47,424 bases of DNA from assembly GCF_015670795.1 (NCBI RefSeq), contig NZ_JADPCJ010000019.1, positions 1 to 47,424 on the forward strand. Reading direction: 5' to 3'. The DNA is from Collinsella aerofaciens (GTDB lineage Bacteria > Actinomycetota > Coriobacteriia > Coriobacteriales > Coriobacteriaceae). Shown here piece after piece: positions 1 to 8,440 of the stretch. The notes beneath the pieces are model-generated. The model made no database searches, was not told the origin of the DNA, and saw only the letters and a program-made list of their open reading frames with translations. The position numbers were made by a program, and so were the translations under genes. The number at the start of each line of letters is the position of its first letter. Positions within the stretch are counted from its first letter, which is position 1.

Positions 1-34
1 CCAGTTCAAGTGTAACTACCGTGTGTACAACTAA
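1..34 (+). CDS. C-terminal end of an unidentified upstream gene (partial)
   Basis: The first 34 bases read open in one frame and end in TAA at 32-34, giving the last residues QFKCNYRVYN. A strong terminator follows 19 bp later, which fits the 3' end of a real gene. Ten residues are too few to identify the protein. Confidence 0.4.
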   Translation, partial: QFKCNYRVYN

Positions 35-53
35 AGCAACCCGGCCGGGACGA

Positions 54-84
54 GGGGCGACGCAAAAGCGTCGCCCCCGTTTTT
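54..84 (+). terminator. Rho-independent terminator of the upstream gene
   Basis: A perfect 10-bp stem, GGGGCGACGC (54-63) and GCGTCGCCCC (68-77), has an AAAA loop and is followed by a T run at 80-84. Confidence 0.85.
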
Positions 85-176
85 AACCATGTCAACTGAA
101 CCTAGTTCAGTTTGGTTGATTTCCGATCTCAGCCGAACACATTGAGCGGAAAGGCCGTTCCCGCAGTCAGTCGAAC

Positions 177-207
177 GTCCCCGGGGCCCTTCTCAGGCCC
201 CGGGGAC
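177..207. repeat. 12-bp perfect inverted repeat upstream of rpmE
   Basis: GTCCCCGGGGCC (177-188) and GGCCCCGGGGAC (196-207) are separated by 7 bases and followed by GGCATTTT. It could be a second terminator for readthrough, or the end of a small transcript from the 85-176 gap. I see no reading frame in that gap. Confidence 0.6.
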
Positions 208-288
208 GGCATTTTCCCAGTTGAAAGAACGGTGGAGATGTGTTTCGATGGGTCAGATTCGTGTCGTTCCGAAAAGACCGTGAACCTT

Positions 289-317
289 TTGTGGGACGCG
301 CGGTGCCGTGGTACCAT
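289..317 (+). promoter_or_regulatory. Candidate rpmE promoter
   Basis: A TTGTGG box (289-294) lies 17 bp before a TACCAT box (312-317). The spacing is ideal but both hexamers are imperfect. It would start transcription near 324, just before the leader hairpins. Confidence 0.4.
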
Positions 318-330
318 AGCCGAGTTTGTT

Positions 331-379
331 GTCTTGGTCGGAAACCAAGACGCCTTATGCGCTGATCGGTAACCAGCGC
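331..379 (+). promoter_or_regulatory. Structured rpmE leader (two stem-loops)
   Basis: Two hairpins lie in tandem before the rpmE ribosome binding site. The first is GTCTTGGT (331-338) with ACCAAGAC (344-351). The second is GCGCTG (359-364) with CAGCGC (374-379). Their loop regions are alike (CGGAAACCA and CGGTAACCAG). Autoregulatory leader RNAs for bL31 are known in several bacterial groups, so feedback control by L31 is plausible here. That assignment is inference from position and structure. Confidence 0.5.
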
Positions 380-401
380 CTGACTAATAAGGAGTCCTAC
401 C

Positions 402-827
402 ATGAAGCAGGGTATCCATCCCCAGTATGTCGAGTGCACGGTGACGTGCTCCTGCGGCAACACCTTCAAGACGCACGCTACCGTGTCCGAGATGAAGGTC
501 GAGCTTTGCAACGAGTGCCACCCGTTCTACACCGGCCAGCAGAAGTTCGTCGACACCGGTGGACGCGTCCAGCGCTTCGCCGACAAGTTCGGTGGCGCCG
601 CTGCCGCCCAGCTCAAGAAGGCTGAGGAGGCCAAGGCTGCCAAGGCCGCCAAGGCTGCTGAGGCCGAGGCCGCTCGCAAGGCCGCCGCTGAGGCTAAGGC
701 TGCCGAGAAGGCCAAGCGTGCTGCTAAGTTTGCCGAGGAGGCTGCCAAGCAGGCCGCCGAGGCTCCCGCAGAGGCTCCCGTCGAGGAGGCCGCTGCCGAG
801 GCCGAGACCACCGAGGCTGCTGAGTAA
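402..827 (+). CDS. rpmE: 50S ribosomal protein bL31 with Ala/Lys/Glu-rich tail
   Basis: This is ribosomal protein L31 of the large subunit. Residues 1-70 are the L31 fold, with the zinc-binding cysteines of the C+ type at Cys16, Cys18, Cys36 and Cys39. Residues 71-141 are a low-complexity tail of Ala, Lys and Glu, roughly doubling the usual 70-90 residue length; it is probably helical and reaches outside the ribosome. The start is set by AAGGAG at 390-395. It is a single-gene unit with its own leader and terminator. The L31 identity is certain; the role of the tail is unknown. Confidence 0.95.
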   Translation: MKQGIHPQYVECTVTCSCGNTFKTHATVSEMKVELCNECHPFYTGQQKFVDTGGRVQRFADKFGGAAAAQLKKAEEAKAAKAAKAAEAEAARKAAAEAKAAEKAKRAAKFAEEAAKQAAEAPAEAPVEEAAAEAETTEAAE

Positions 828-860
828 ATAGCTCGCCGAGGAATCGCTCGCATTCATGGC

Positions 861-899
861 AAAAGGGCCGTGCATCCGTTTGGGTGCGCGGCCCTTTTC
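861..899 (+). terminator. rpmE terminator
   Basis: AAAAGGGCCG (861-870) pairs with CGGCCCTTTT (889-898), with an inner stem GCATCC/GGTGC, followed by CTTTTTA. The inner 18 bases GCATCCGTTTGGGTGCGC recur exactly in the hairpin at 5254-5282. Confidence 0.85.
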
Positions 900-904
900 T
901 TTTT

Positions 905-973
905 ATTGGTGCAGGCTAACCCGTTCCCATTGCACCAGATTGGTGCGAAGGGGACGGGTTGGTTTGCACCAAA
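905..973. repeat. Composite GGTGCA/GGGGAC palindrome, copy 1
   Basis: The outer arms TTGGTGCA and TGCACCAA (906-913, 965-972) enclose AACCCGT..CCC / GGGGACGGGTT and an inner TGCACCA / TGGTGC pair. The block folds back on itself over about 69 bp. It shares TGCACCA boxes and a GGGGAC box with elements at 36168-36245 and 47253-47312, but the inner block is in the other orientation. With the element at 1004-1038 it fills most of the rpmE-secA gap. Confidence 0.6.
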
Positions 974-1003
974 TGGCAGAGTGACGGCGTTTTCCCAGAT
1001 AAA

Positions 1004-1038
1004 ACCTGCCAAAATAAACCAGTCCCTTTTTGGCAGGT
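1004..1038. repeat. ACCTGCCAAAA palindrome, copy 1
   Basis: ACCTGCCAAAA (1004-1014) and TTTTGGCAGGT (1028-1038) form 11-bp arms around TAAACCAGTCCCT. The same element, in the same orientation, lies at 13186-13227 before the serine recombinase. Both share the core CCAAAATAAACC[A/T]GTCCC. Confidence 0.65.
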
Positions 1039-1106
1039 CGGTCGGGTCGTAGTTATTACGTGGCGGTCGAGGTCGACCGTATAGGCCGCGCCTTGTTTGG
1101 CTAAAG

Positions 1107-1112
1107 TACAAT
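1107..1112 (+). promoter_or_regulatory. Candidate secA -10 box
   Basis: TACAAT lies 61 bp before the secA start codon. I see no convincing -35 box at the right distance. Confidence 0.3.
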
Positions 1113-1173
1113 CATCTGTGTTTAACTCGCCCGCAGCTGCACGGCGTGGGCGATGGCCAAAAAGGAAAACCAC

Positions 1174-3981
1174 ATGGGATTCATGTCAAAGCTGCTGTCC
1201 TTTGGATCCGATAAGGACCTTAAGCGCTACTACAAGATCGTCGACCAGATCAACGGTCTTGAGCCCCAGTTTGAGAAGATGACCGAGGAGGAACTCCGCG
1301 CCCAGACCGATAAGTTCCGCGAGCGTTACGCCAACGGCGAGTCGCTCGACGACATGCTTCCCGAGGCCTTTGCCACCGTGCGCGAGGCTTCCAAGCGCAT
1401 CACGGGCATGCGCCACTTTGACGTACAGCTCATCGGCGCCATGGCGCTTCATGAGGGTCATATTGCCGAGATGAAGACCGGCGAGGGCAAGACGCTCGTC
1501 TCCACCTTGGCCGGCTACCTCAACGCTATCGCCGGCAAGGGCGTGCATGTCGTTACCGTCAACGATTACCTGGCAAAGCGCGACTCCGAGTGGATGGGCC
1601 GCATCTACAAGTACCTGGGCATGACCGTCGGTCTGCTCCAGAACAACATGCCGCTCGAGCTCAAGCGTCCGGCCTACCAGGCCGACGTCACGTACGGCAC
1701 CAACTCCGAGTTCGGTTTCGATTACCTGCGCGATAACATGGTTACCCGCCCCGAGCAGCGTGTGCAGCGCGGCCACCATTACGCCATCGTCGACGAGGTC
1801 GACTCCATCCTGATCGATGAGGCCAGAACGCCGCTCATCATCTCGGGTGCCGGCACCAAGTCCGCCAGCACCTACAAGGACTTCGCGCGTGCTGTGCGTG
1901 GCCTTGAGCGCGGCGAGGACGTGTCGCACGACATGCTCACCGCCACCGAGGACGTCGAGCCCACGGGCGACTACGTCATGGACGAGGCCAAGCACACTAT
2001 CGCCGCCACCGAGCGCGGTCTTAAGAAGATCGAGCGCCGTCTGGGCATCGAGGACATCTACGCCGACCTTTCGGGCCAGCTGGTCAACCACCTGCAGCAG
2101 GCGCTGAAGGCCCAGTACATGTTCCACCGCGATAAGCAGTACGTGGTCACCAACGGCGAGGTCAAGATCGTCGACGAGTTCACCGGCCGCATCATGGAGG
2201 GCCGCCGCTATTCTGAGGGCCTGCACCAGGCCATCGAGGCCAAAGAGGGTGTGCTCGTACGCGAGGAGAACCAGACACTCGCCACCATCACCCTGCAGAA
2301 CTACTTCCGTCTGTATGATAAGCTTTCCGGCATGACCGGCACGGCACTCACCGAGGACGCCGAGTTCCGCGAGATTTACAAACTGCCTGTCGAGGTCATC
2401 CCCCCCAACAAACCCGTGCAGCGTGTTGACCACGAGGATCTGGTGTACCGCACCATCCAGGCCAAGTACAACGCCGTTGCCGACGACGTCGAGCGCCGTC
2501 ACGCCAAGGGCCAGCCGGTCCTGGTGGGCACCGTCTCCATCGAGAGCTCCGAGAAGCTGTCGGCCGCCCTTACCAAGCGCGGCATCGCGCACGAGGTCCT
2601 CAACGCCAAGCACCACGAGCGCGAGGCCCATATCGTGGCCCAGGCCGGACGCTACGGCGCCGTGACCATTGCCACCAACATGGCCGGTCGTGGCACCGAC
2701 ATCCTGCTGGGCGGCAACCCCGACGAGCTGGTGCGCGAGCGCCTGGAGTACGAGGGCCTGACCATGGAGGACGTGACGCCCGAGCAGCTCGAGCAGTTTA
2801 ACGCCGAGGCCAAGGAGACCTGCAAGGCCGAGCGCGAGCGCGTGCTTGCCGCCGGCGGCCTGACCGTCATCGGCACCGAGCGCCATGAATCCCGTCGTAT
2901 CGACAACCAGCTGCGCGGCCGTTCCGGCCGTCAGGGCGACCCGGGCGAGACCCAGTTCTACCTGTCGCTCGAGGACGACCTCATGCGCCTGTTCGGCGGC
3001 GACAGGATGGACCGTGTCTCCAAGATGATGGTCACGGCTGACATGGGCGACGACATGCCCATCCAGCACAAGATCATTTCCAAGGCCGTCGAGAGTGCCC
3101 AGCACAAGGTCGAGAGCATCAACTTCTCCATGCGCAAGAGCGTCCTTGAGTACGATGACGTCATGAACAAGCAGCGCCAGGTCATCTACGCCGAGCGTAA
3201 CAAGATTCTGGATGGCAAGGACCTGACCGACCACATCACCGAGGTCATGCACGACACCGTGTACCGCTGCGTGCAGGAGTTCTGCACCAAGGACAGCCAC
3301 GATGGCGAGCGCGATCTCGAGGGCCTGCGCAAGTGGGTCGTGGAGCTGACCGGCCATATCGATACGCCCAAGTTCCCTGACGAGGATTACGAGGCCCTGG
3401 CTGCCGATGTCCTGGCCTACGTCGAGAAGTGCTACAACATGAAGGCCGAGCGCTTGGGCGAGGACCTGATGCGCGAGCTCAACACCCAGGTCATGCTGCG
3501 CGTCATCGATACCCGCTGGATGAACTACCTGCAGGAGATGGACTACCTCAAGACCGGCATCGGCCTGCGCGGCTTTGGCCAGCGCGACCCGCTGGTTGAG
3601 TACAAGACCGAGGCCTACGGCGCGTTCCAGATACTCGTCGATACCATGTACGAGGATTATCTGCGTACGGTTCTGCGCATCGAGATCAAGGCTGCCCCGC
3701 GTGCCGTGGAGCACAAGGAGGAGCCCGCGCTCGAGGGTGCGCACTTCTCCGGTCCTGCCGAGGTCGATGGTGACAACGTCGGCTCGGTGCTGCGCAAGCA
3801 GGCGCAGGTGCAGGCCCGCATGGCTGTCCAGGGTGGTCCGGCTGCCGTCAACAACGGTGGCAAGGTGACCACCTATCGCAAGTCCGAGAGCGACGATCCG
3901 TACGTCAACGTGGGCCGCAACGACCCGTGCCCCTGCGGTAGCGGCAAGAAGTTTAAGTACTGCCACGGCAGGAATCGTTAA
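1174..3981 (+). CDS. secA: Preprotein translocase ATPase SecA
   Basis: SecA is the motor that drives secretory proteins through SecYEG at the cytoplasmic membrane. The 935-residue protein is full length. Visible are the Walker A motif TGEGKT (Gly103-Thr108), Walker B DEVD at 207-210, the DEARTPLIISG stretch, the helicase-like second nucleotide-binding domain, and the C-terminal zinc motif C919-x-C921-x8-C930-H931 that contacts SecB or the ribosome in other species. I chose ATG 1174 because AAAGGAA at 1161-1167 is well spaced for it; an in-frame ATG at 1153 has no such site. Its stop codon overlaps the prfB start by one base, so the two genes are co-transcribed and probably translationally coupled. 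Confidence 0.97.
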   Translation: MGFMSKLLSFGSDKDLKRYYKIVDQINGLEPQFEKMTEEELRAQTDKFRERYANGESLDDMLPEAFATVREASKRITGMRHFDVQLIGAMALHEGHIAEMKTGEGKTLVSTLAGYLNAIAGKGVHVVTVNDYLAKRDSEWMGRIYKYLGMTVGLLQNNMPLELKRPAYQADVTYGTNSEFGFDYLRDNMVTRPEQRVQRGHHYAIVDEVDSILIDEARTPLIISGAGTKSASTYKDFARAVRGLERGEDVSHDMLTATEDVEPTGDYVMDEAKHTIAATERGLKKIERRLGIEDIYADLSGQLVNHLQQALKAQYMFHRDKQYVVTNGEVKIVDEFTGRIMEGRRYSEGLHQAIEAKEGVLVREENQTLATITLQNYFRLYDKLSGMTGTALTEDAEFREIYKLPVEVIPPNKPVQRVDHEDLVYRTIQAKYNAVADDVERRHAKGQPVLVGTVSIESSEKLSAALTKRGIAHEVLNAKHHEREAHIVAQAGRYGAVTIATNMAGRGTDILLGGNPDELVRERLEYEGLTMEDVTPEQLEQFNAEAKETCKAERERVLAAGGLTVIGTERHESRRIDNQLRGRSGRQGDPGETQFYLSLEDDLMRLFGGDRMDRVSKMMVTADMGDDMPIQHKIISKAVESAQHKVESINFSMRKSVLEYDDVMNKQRQVIYAERNKILDGKDLTDHITEVMHDTVYRCVQEFCTKDSHDGERDLEGLRKWVVELTGHIDTPKFPDEDYEALAADVLAYVEKCYNMKAERLGEDLMRELNTQVMLRVIDTRWMNYLQEMDYLKTGIGLRGFGQRDPLVEYKTEAYGAFQILVDTMYEDYLRTVLRIEIKAAPRAVEHKEEPALEGAHFSGPAEVDGDNVGSVLRKQAQVQARMAVQGGPAAVNNGGKVTTYRKSESDDPYVNVGRNDPCPCGSGKKFKYCHGRNR

Positions 3982-5129
3982 TGGCTGAGGCTTTAGAGGT
4001 AACGCCCGCCGAGCTGGACGCGTTTGCGGACCGGCTCGGTGAGGTCGAGTCGTATCTCCACCTGGACGAGAAGCGTACCCGCGTGTTCGAGCTCGAGGCC
4101 AAAAGTGTTGCCCCTGGCTTTTGGGATGACGCCGACGCCGCCCGTGCCACCATGGAGGAGATCGCGCGCACCAAGGAAGATATCGCTGCCGTGGACACCG
4201 CGCGCGGCGAGCTTTCCGATGCCCGCGCCGCGCTGGAGCTTGCCGAGGAGATGGGGGATGACCCCGACGCCGCCGCCCTTCGCGAGGAGGCTGCAGCCAC
4301 GGCTGAGCGCCTGGCCCGTGCCATCGATGAGCTTGAGCTTTCGAGCTGGTTTACCGGTGAGTTCGATCACGGCGATGCCATTGTGACCATCAAGCCCGGA
4401 CAGGGTGGTCTGGAGGCCCAGGACTGGACCTTCATGCTCTTTAAGATGTACATGAAGTACTGCCAGCGTCGCGGCTGGAAGGTCACCATCAACGACTGTC
4501 CCGCGGCCGAGGTCATCGGCATTGACCGTGCGACCTTTACCGTCGAGGGCAAGGACGCATTTGGCATGCTGCGCGCCGAGGCCGGCGTCCACCGCTTGGT
4601 TCGCATTAGCCCCACCGACGACAAGAAGCGCCGCCAGACCACGTTTGCCGGCGTCGAGGTCATCCCCGTGCTACCCGATGATATCGACATCGAGATCAGT
4701 CCCGATGACATCCGCGTGGACGTGTACCACGCGAGCGGCCCGGGCGGTCAGGGCGTCAACACCACCGACTCCGCCGTGCGCGTGACGCATTTTCCCAGCG
4801 GCATTGTGGTCACCTGCCAAAACGAGCGCAGCCAGATTCAGAACAAGGCCGCGTGCATGCAGATCCTCAAGGCTCGCCTGTACGAGATTGAGCTCGAGAA
4901 GCGCGCCGAGGCGCTCGATGAGATCCGCGGACCCAAGACCACGATTGGTTTTGGCAACCAGATTCGCAGCTACGTGCTCTACCCGTACCAGATGGTCAAG
5001 GACTTACGCACGGGCGTGGAGACCAGCAATGTCGAGGCCGTCCTTGACGATGGCGACCTGGACCCGTTTGTTATTGGCTACCATCGCTGGGCTACCGGCA
5101 ACGCCGATGCAGAAGGCTCGGAGGTCTAA
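3981..5129 (+). CDS. prfB: Peptide chain release factor 2, with SPT in place of SPF
   Basis: RF2 ends translation at UGA and UAA. The 382-residue protein has the N-terminal helical domain, the peptidyl-transfer loop GGQ at 255-257, and the usual C-terminal helix. The reading frame is continuous, so the programmed +1 frameshift seen in many prfB genes is absent. The stop-codon recognition tripeptide, normally Ser-Pro-Phe, reads Ser210-Pro211-Thr212 (codons AGC CCC ACC) in the context VRISPTDDKKRRQT. The surrounding sequence is clearly RF2, not RF1. The start overlaps the secA stop codon by one base. Confidence 0.95.
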   Translation: MAEALEVTPAELDAFADRLGEVESYLHLDEKRTRVFELEAKSVAPGFWDDADAARATMEEIARTKEDIAAVDTARGELSDARAALELAEEMGDDPDAAALREEAAATAERLARAIDELELSSWFTGEFDHGDAIVTIKPGQGGLEAQDWTFMLFKMYMKYCQRRGWKVTINDCPAAEVIGIDRATFTVEGKDAFGMLRAEAGVHRLVRISPTDDKKRRQTTFAGVEVIPVLPDDIDIEISPDDIRVDVYHASGPGGQGVNTTDSAVRVTHFPSGIVVTCQNERSQIQNKAACMQILKARLYEIELEKRAEALDEIRGPKTTIGFGNQIRSYVLYPYQMVKDLRTGVETSNVEAVLDDGDLDPFVIGYHRWATGNADAEGSEV

Positions 5130-5253
5130 AACATCGGGTGGCTTCAAGCCGATGCCAAGCCCAACGGTTGGACGGGTTTGTATCCAGAATAAACCCTGCG
5201 CAGGGGTGGTTTTTGTCCGGCGAATCGGTAGAATCGAATACAAGAAGAAGTTC

Positions 5254-5282
5254 AAAGCGCATCCGTTTGGGTGCGCTTTTTT
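5254..5282 (+). terminator. Terminator-like hairpin abutting the yitT ribosome binding site
   Basis: The stem AAAGCGCATCC (5254-5264) with GGGTGCGCTTT (69-79 of the same block) is followed by six Ts. The next bases, GAGGGAGG (5283-5290), are the ribosome binding site of the next gene. Any transcript carrying that site must start inside the hairpin or read through it. A TAGAAT box at 5229-5234 is a possible -10. It may simply end prfB transcripts, or attenuate the downstream gene. Confidence 0.65.
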
Positions 5283-5294
5283 GAGGGAGGCAGC

Positions 5295-6185
5295 ATGGCA
5301 TATCGTCTGGACATCAAGCGCATTCTTTCGATGAACTTCTTTCACGACCTGCCCCAGATCATGTTGGGGTGTGCCTTGGCCGCCATCGCGACCGACTTGT
5401 TTTTGATTCCCAACGGTCTTGCCGCCGGTGGCGTTACGGGCCTTGCCACCATTATCCAGGCGGTCGGCGCGGCGCGCGGCCTATCGCTTCCCGTTGGTAT
5501 TCAGACGATCGTGATGAACGCCTTGCTGTTGTTGGTCGTTATGCGCGAGGGCGGCATGTTCTACGTGGTGCAGACCGCGACGGGCTTTGTGCTGCTGGGC
5601 TTCTTTACCGATCTGTTCGCCCCGTTTGTAGCACCTCTGGCGGATGCGGACCTGATGCTCCCTGCCATGTGGGGCGGCATTATTACGGGCATCGGTTACG
5701 GCATGGTGTTGCGCGCCGGCGCCAACACCGGCGGCTCGGACACGATTGGCCAAATCATCTCGCGTAACACCTCGCTGCCGGTGGGCTCGACCGTCATGGC
5801 GATCGATGTTGCCGTATGCGCGCTATCGGCTCCGGTCTTTTCAATCGAAAACGCACTGTATGCAGGCCTTTCGATGGTCATTAGCGGCTACGTGATCGAT
5901 GCCGTGGTCGATGGTGGCAACAAACGCCGTATGGTACTCATCATCTCGGACAAGTTCCCTGATATCGCTGCCGATATCATGTATGGCCTGGGTCGTGGTT
6001 GTACCAAGTTTAAGGCGACTGGCATGTATTCGGGTGCCGAGAAGCCAGTGATTATGGTCATCGTGAGCCGTCGAGAGCTCAATACCCTCAAGACGATCGT
6101 GCGCGAGCGCGATCCTCATGCCATCGTGACGGTTGCCGACGTTACGGAAGCCTTCGGCGAGGGATTCAAGGACATTACCGCGTAG
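5295..6185 (+). CDS. YitT family membrane protein (DUF161-DUF2179)
   Basis: This is a multi-pass membrane protein of the YitT type. About six hydrophobic segments fill residues 15-205, including the typical early motif LIPNGLAAGGVTGLATI and the GANTGGSDTIGQI loop. The last ~80 residues are a soluble DUF2179 domain (VSRRELNTLKTIVRERDPHAIVTV). Family members are common in Firmicutes and Actinobacteria; some are linked to metabolite export, and no single substrate is established. I chose ATG 5295 for its strong site GAGGGAGG; an in-frame GTG at 5271 lies inside the hairpin. The length, 296 residues, is normal. Confidence 0.9.
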   Translation: MAYRLDIKRILSMNFFHDLPQIMLGCALAAIATDLFLIPNGLAAGGVTGLATIIQAVGAARGLSLPVGIQTIVMNALLLLVVMREGGMFYVVQTATGFVLLGFFTDLFAPFVAPLADADLMLPAMWGGIITGIGYGMVLRAGANTGGSDTIGQIISRNTSLPVGSTVMAIDVAVCALSAPVFSIENALYAGLSMVISGYVIDAVVDGGNKRRMVLIISDKFPDIAADIMYGLGRGCTKFKATGMYSGAEKPVIMVIVSRRELNTLKTIVRERDPHAIVTVADVTEAFGEGFKDITA

Positions 6186-6392
6186 GGTCGATCGCGTTCC
6201 ATCCAAAAGACGTTCACATTGATAAACCGTTTCATCAGCGGTTCTGCCTGCTAAATTGTTCAAATAATGATAAAAACTCTGGTAAAGCCATCAGTTTCCA
6301 GCATAATGAATGACGTACGTGCATTGCGGCTGTGTTGGGATTACCTTCGGTGCCGTGCGCATTTTGTCTAATGAGGATGAAAGGAAGGCACA

Positions 6393-7223
6393 ATGAGCGA
6401 CGAAGAGCTCAAAAAGGTTGCCAACGAGGTAAGGAAGGGCATCGTCACCGGCGTGCACGCTGCCAAGTCCGGCCATCCGGGCGGTTCGCTCGGCGCTGCC
6501 GACATCATGACCTATCTGTACTTTGAGGAAATGAACGTCGACCCGGCCGATCCCCGCAAGGCCGATCGCGACCGTTTTGTGCTCTCCAAGGGCCATTGCG
6601 CTCCGGGCCTGTACGCCGTGCTCGCCGAGCGTGGGTTCTTCCCCAAGGAGGATCTCGAGACGCTGCGCCATATCGGCAGCCACCTGCAGGGTCATCCCAA
6701 CATGAACGACACCCCGGGCGTCGACATGTCCACCGGCTCGCTCGGCCAGGGTATCTCCGCCGCCGTGGGTATGGCCGTTGCCGCCAAGCACTGGGGCGAT
6801 ACTTACCGCACGTACGCCCTGCTGGGCGATGGCGAGAGCGAGGAGGGCCAGGTCTGGGAGGCCGCCATGTTTGCCGGCAACCAGCAGCTCGATAACCTCT
6901 GCGTGATCGTCGACCACAACGGCCTGCAGATCGACGGCCCCGTCGAGGAGGTCAACGACCCCATGCCGCTCGCCGACAAGTTCCGCGCGTTCAAATTCCA
7001 CGTGGTGGAGCTCGCCGACGGCAACGACTTCGACCAGATCCGCGCCGCCTTTGCCGAGGCTCGCGCCACCAAGGGGCAGCCGACCGCCATTATCGCCGAG
7101 ACCCTGAAGGGCAAGGGCGTGTCCTTTATGGAGAACCAGGTTGGTTGGCACGGCAAGGCCCCCAACGATGAACAGTTTGAGCAGGCCATGGCAGAGCTCA
7201 CGGCCGCCGGAGAGGAGCTCTAG
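6393..7223 (+). CDS. Transketolase, N-terminal subunit
   Basis: This is the thiamine diphosphate-binding half of a split transketolase. The enzyme moves two-carbon units between sugar phosphates in the non-oxidative pentose phosphate pathway. The 276 residues include GHPGGSLGAADI, the SKGHCAPGLYAVL stretch, and the ThDP motif beginning GDGESEEGQVWEA and ending at VDHNGLQ. AAGGAAGG at 6381-6388 sets the start. The next gene encodes the other half with one base between them, so the two subunits are made together. Split transketolases are normal in many anaerobes and archaea. The 6186-6392 gap is A+T-rich, but I could not settle on a promoter. Confidence 0.95.
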   Translation: MSDEELKKVANEVRKGIVTGVHAAKSGHPGGSLGAADIMTYLYFEEMNVDPADPRKADRDRFVLSKGHCAPGLYAVLAERGFFPKEDLETLRHIGSHLQGHPNMNDTPGVDMSTGSLGQGISAAVGMAVAAKHWGDTYRTYALLGDGESEEGQVWEAAMFAGNQQLDNLCVIVDHNGLQIDGPVEEVNDPMPLADKFRAFKFHVVELADGNDFDQIRAAFAEARATKGQPTAIIAETLKGKGVSFMENQVGWHGKAPNDEQFEQAMAELTAAGEEL

Positions 7224-7224
7224 G

Positions 7225-8166
7225 ATGGCAGACGTCAAAAAAATCGCCACGCGCGTAAGCTACGGCGAGGCCCTCGTCGAGCTCGCCAACGAGCACGATG
7301 ACTTTGTGGTCCTCGACGCCGACCTGGCCGCCGCCACGCAGACCGGCAAGTTCAAGGCCGCCTGCCCCGACCGCTTCTTCGACGTGGGTATCGCCGAGAG
7401 CAACCTGATGGGCGTCGCCGCCGGTATCGCGACCACCGGCCGCGTTGCCTTCGCGAGCACCTTTGCCATGTTCGCAGCCGGCCGCGCTTTTGAGCAGGTC
7501 CGTAACTCCATCGGCTACCCGCACCTCAACGTTAAGATTGGTGCCACGCACGCCGGTATCTCGGTGGGCGAGGATGGTGCCACGCACCAGTGCTGCGAGG
7601 ATATCGCCCTCATGCGCGTCATCCCCGGCATGACTGTGATCGTTCCTGCCGACGACGTCGAGGCCCGCGCCGTGACGCGCGCCGCCTACGAGTGCGACGG
7701 TCCGGTGTACATGCGCTTCGCTCGTTTGGCCTCGCCGGTTATCAACGACCCCGAGACCTACAAGTTCGAGTTGGGCAAGGGCATTGTCATGCGCGAGGGC
7801 GCCGATGTGACCATCATTGCCTGCGGCCTGATGGTCGGCGAGGCTCTCGAGGCCGCCGAGCAGCTCGCTGCCGAGGGCATCGACGCCGAGGTCATCAACA
7901 TGCACACCATCAAGCCCATCGATGCCGACCTGATCGTCAAGAGCGCCACCAAGACCGGCCACGTCGTGACCGTCGAGGAGCACTCCGTGATCGGCGGCCT
8001 GGGCAGCGCCGTTGCCGACGTCCTGTGCGAGCAGTGCCCGACGCCGCTCAAGAAGATCGGCGTCAACGACACCTTCGGTGAGTCCGGCCCGGGTGCCGAG
8101 CTCCTGCACAAGTACGGCCTGGACGCCGCCAACATCGTGGCGACCACCAAGGAGTTCTTGGCCTAG
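7225..8166 (+). CDS. Transketolase, C-terminal subunit
   Basis: This is the pyrimidine-binding and C-terminal half of the split transketolase; it pairs with the preceding gene product. The 313-residue protein shows the pyrimidine domain (DADLAAATQTGKF, FFDVGIAESNLMGVAAGIA, with the catalytic Glu in this motif) and the C-terminal domain (VVTVEEHSVIGGLGSAV). Its ATG lies one base after the TAG of the N-terminal gene, with GAGGAG inside that gene's end as ribosome binding site. A strong terminator follows 48 bp after the stop, closing a two-gene operon. Confidence 0.95.
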   Translation: MADVKKIATRVSYGEALVELANEHDDFVVLDADLAAATQTGKFKAACPDRFFDVGIAESNLMGVAAGIATTGRVAFASTFAMFAAGRAFEQVRNSIGYPHLNVKIGATHAGISVGEDGATHQCCEDIALMRVIPGMTVIVPADDVEARAVTRAAYECDGPVYMRFARLASPVINDPETYKFELGKGIVMREGADVTIIACGLMVGEALEAAEQLAAEGIDAEVINMHTIKPIDADLIVKSATKTGHVVTVEEHSVIGGLGSAVADVLCEQCPTPLKKIGVNDTFGESGPGAELLHKYGLDAANIVATTKEFLA

Positions 8167-8214
8167 GGCAAGGCGGATCTCAAGGACTGCTTCGCCAGAA
8201 CTATGGAAACCCGG

Positions 8215-8246
8215 CAGGGGCGCTCTCTTGGAGAGCGCCCCTGTTT
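8215..8246 (+). terminator. Terminator of the transketolase operon
   Basis: A 13-bp perfect stem, CAGGGGCGCTCTC (8215-8227) and GAGAGCGCCCCTG (8231-8243), has a TTG loop and a short T run. Confidence 0.85.
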
Positions 8247-8247
8247 C

Positions 8248-8314
8248 AGTTGCGGTGAAATAGGGACTGATTAGACCTTTTAACTGGTAAAACAGTCCCT
8301 ATTTCACCGCAACT
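8248..8314. repeat. 67-bp palindrome (AGTTGCGGTGAAATAGGG family), copy 1
   Basis: Perfect 22-bp arms (8248-8269 and 8293-8314), beginning AGTTGCGGTGAAATAGGGAC on the left, enclose a 23-bp centre that starts ATTAGACC and ends TAAAA. It begins one base after the terminator. Further copies of exactly 67 bp are at 22173-22239 and 36575-36641. Confidence 0.85.
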
Positions 8315-8355
8315 CATGAAGACGCCCCTCAAGCACGGTCCCATCAGGAAAAAGG

Positions 8356-8403
8356 GCATATATCGACAAAGCGCAATTCAGACCCTTCCAGCTTTGTATA
8401 TGC
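8356..8403. repeat. Imperfect inverted repeat in the 8.3-8.6 kb gap
   Basis: GCATATA-TCGA-CAAAGC (8356-8372) pairs with GCTTTGTATATGC (8391-8403), leaving a four-base bulge. I see no gene in 8315-8640 on either strand. Confidence 0.4.
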
Positions 8404-8440
8404 AGCACCTCAAGATAAACGCAGCGACCCCTTAGTTATC

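Noticed and set aside
1186..3966. 926-residue open frame antisense to secA
   Set aside because: It is a shadow frame caused by G+C-rich third positions in secA; the plus-strand product is unmistakable and the antisense product matches nothing.
3981..4080. Programmed +1 frameshift in prfB
   Set aside because: The gene is in one frame from ATG to stop, with no internal TGA near codon 25.
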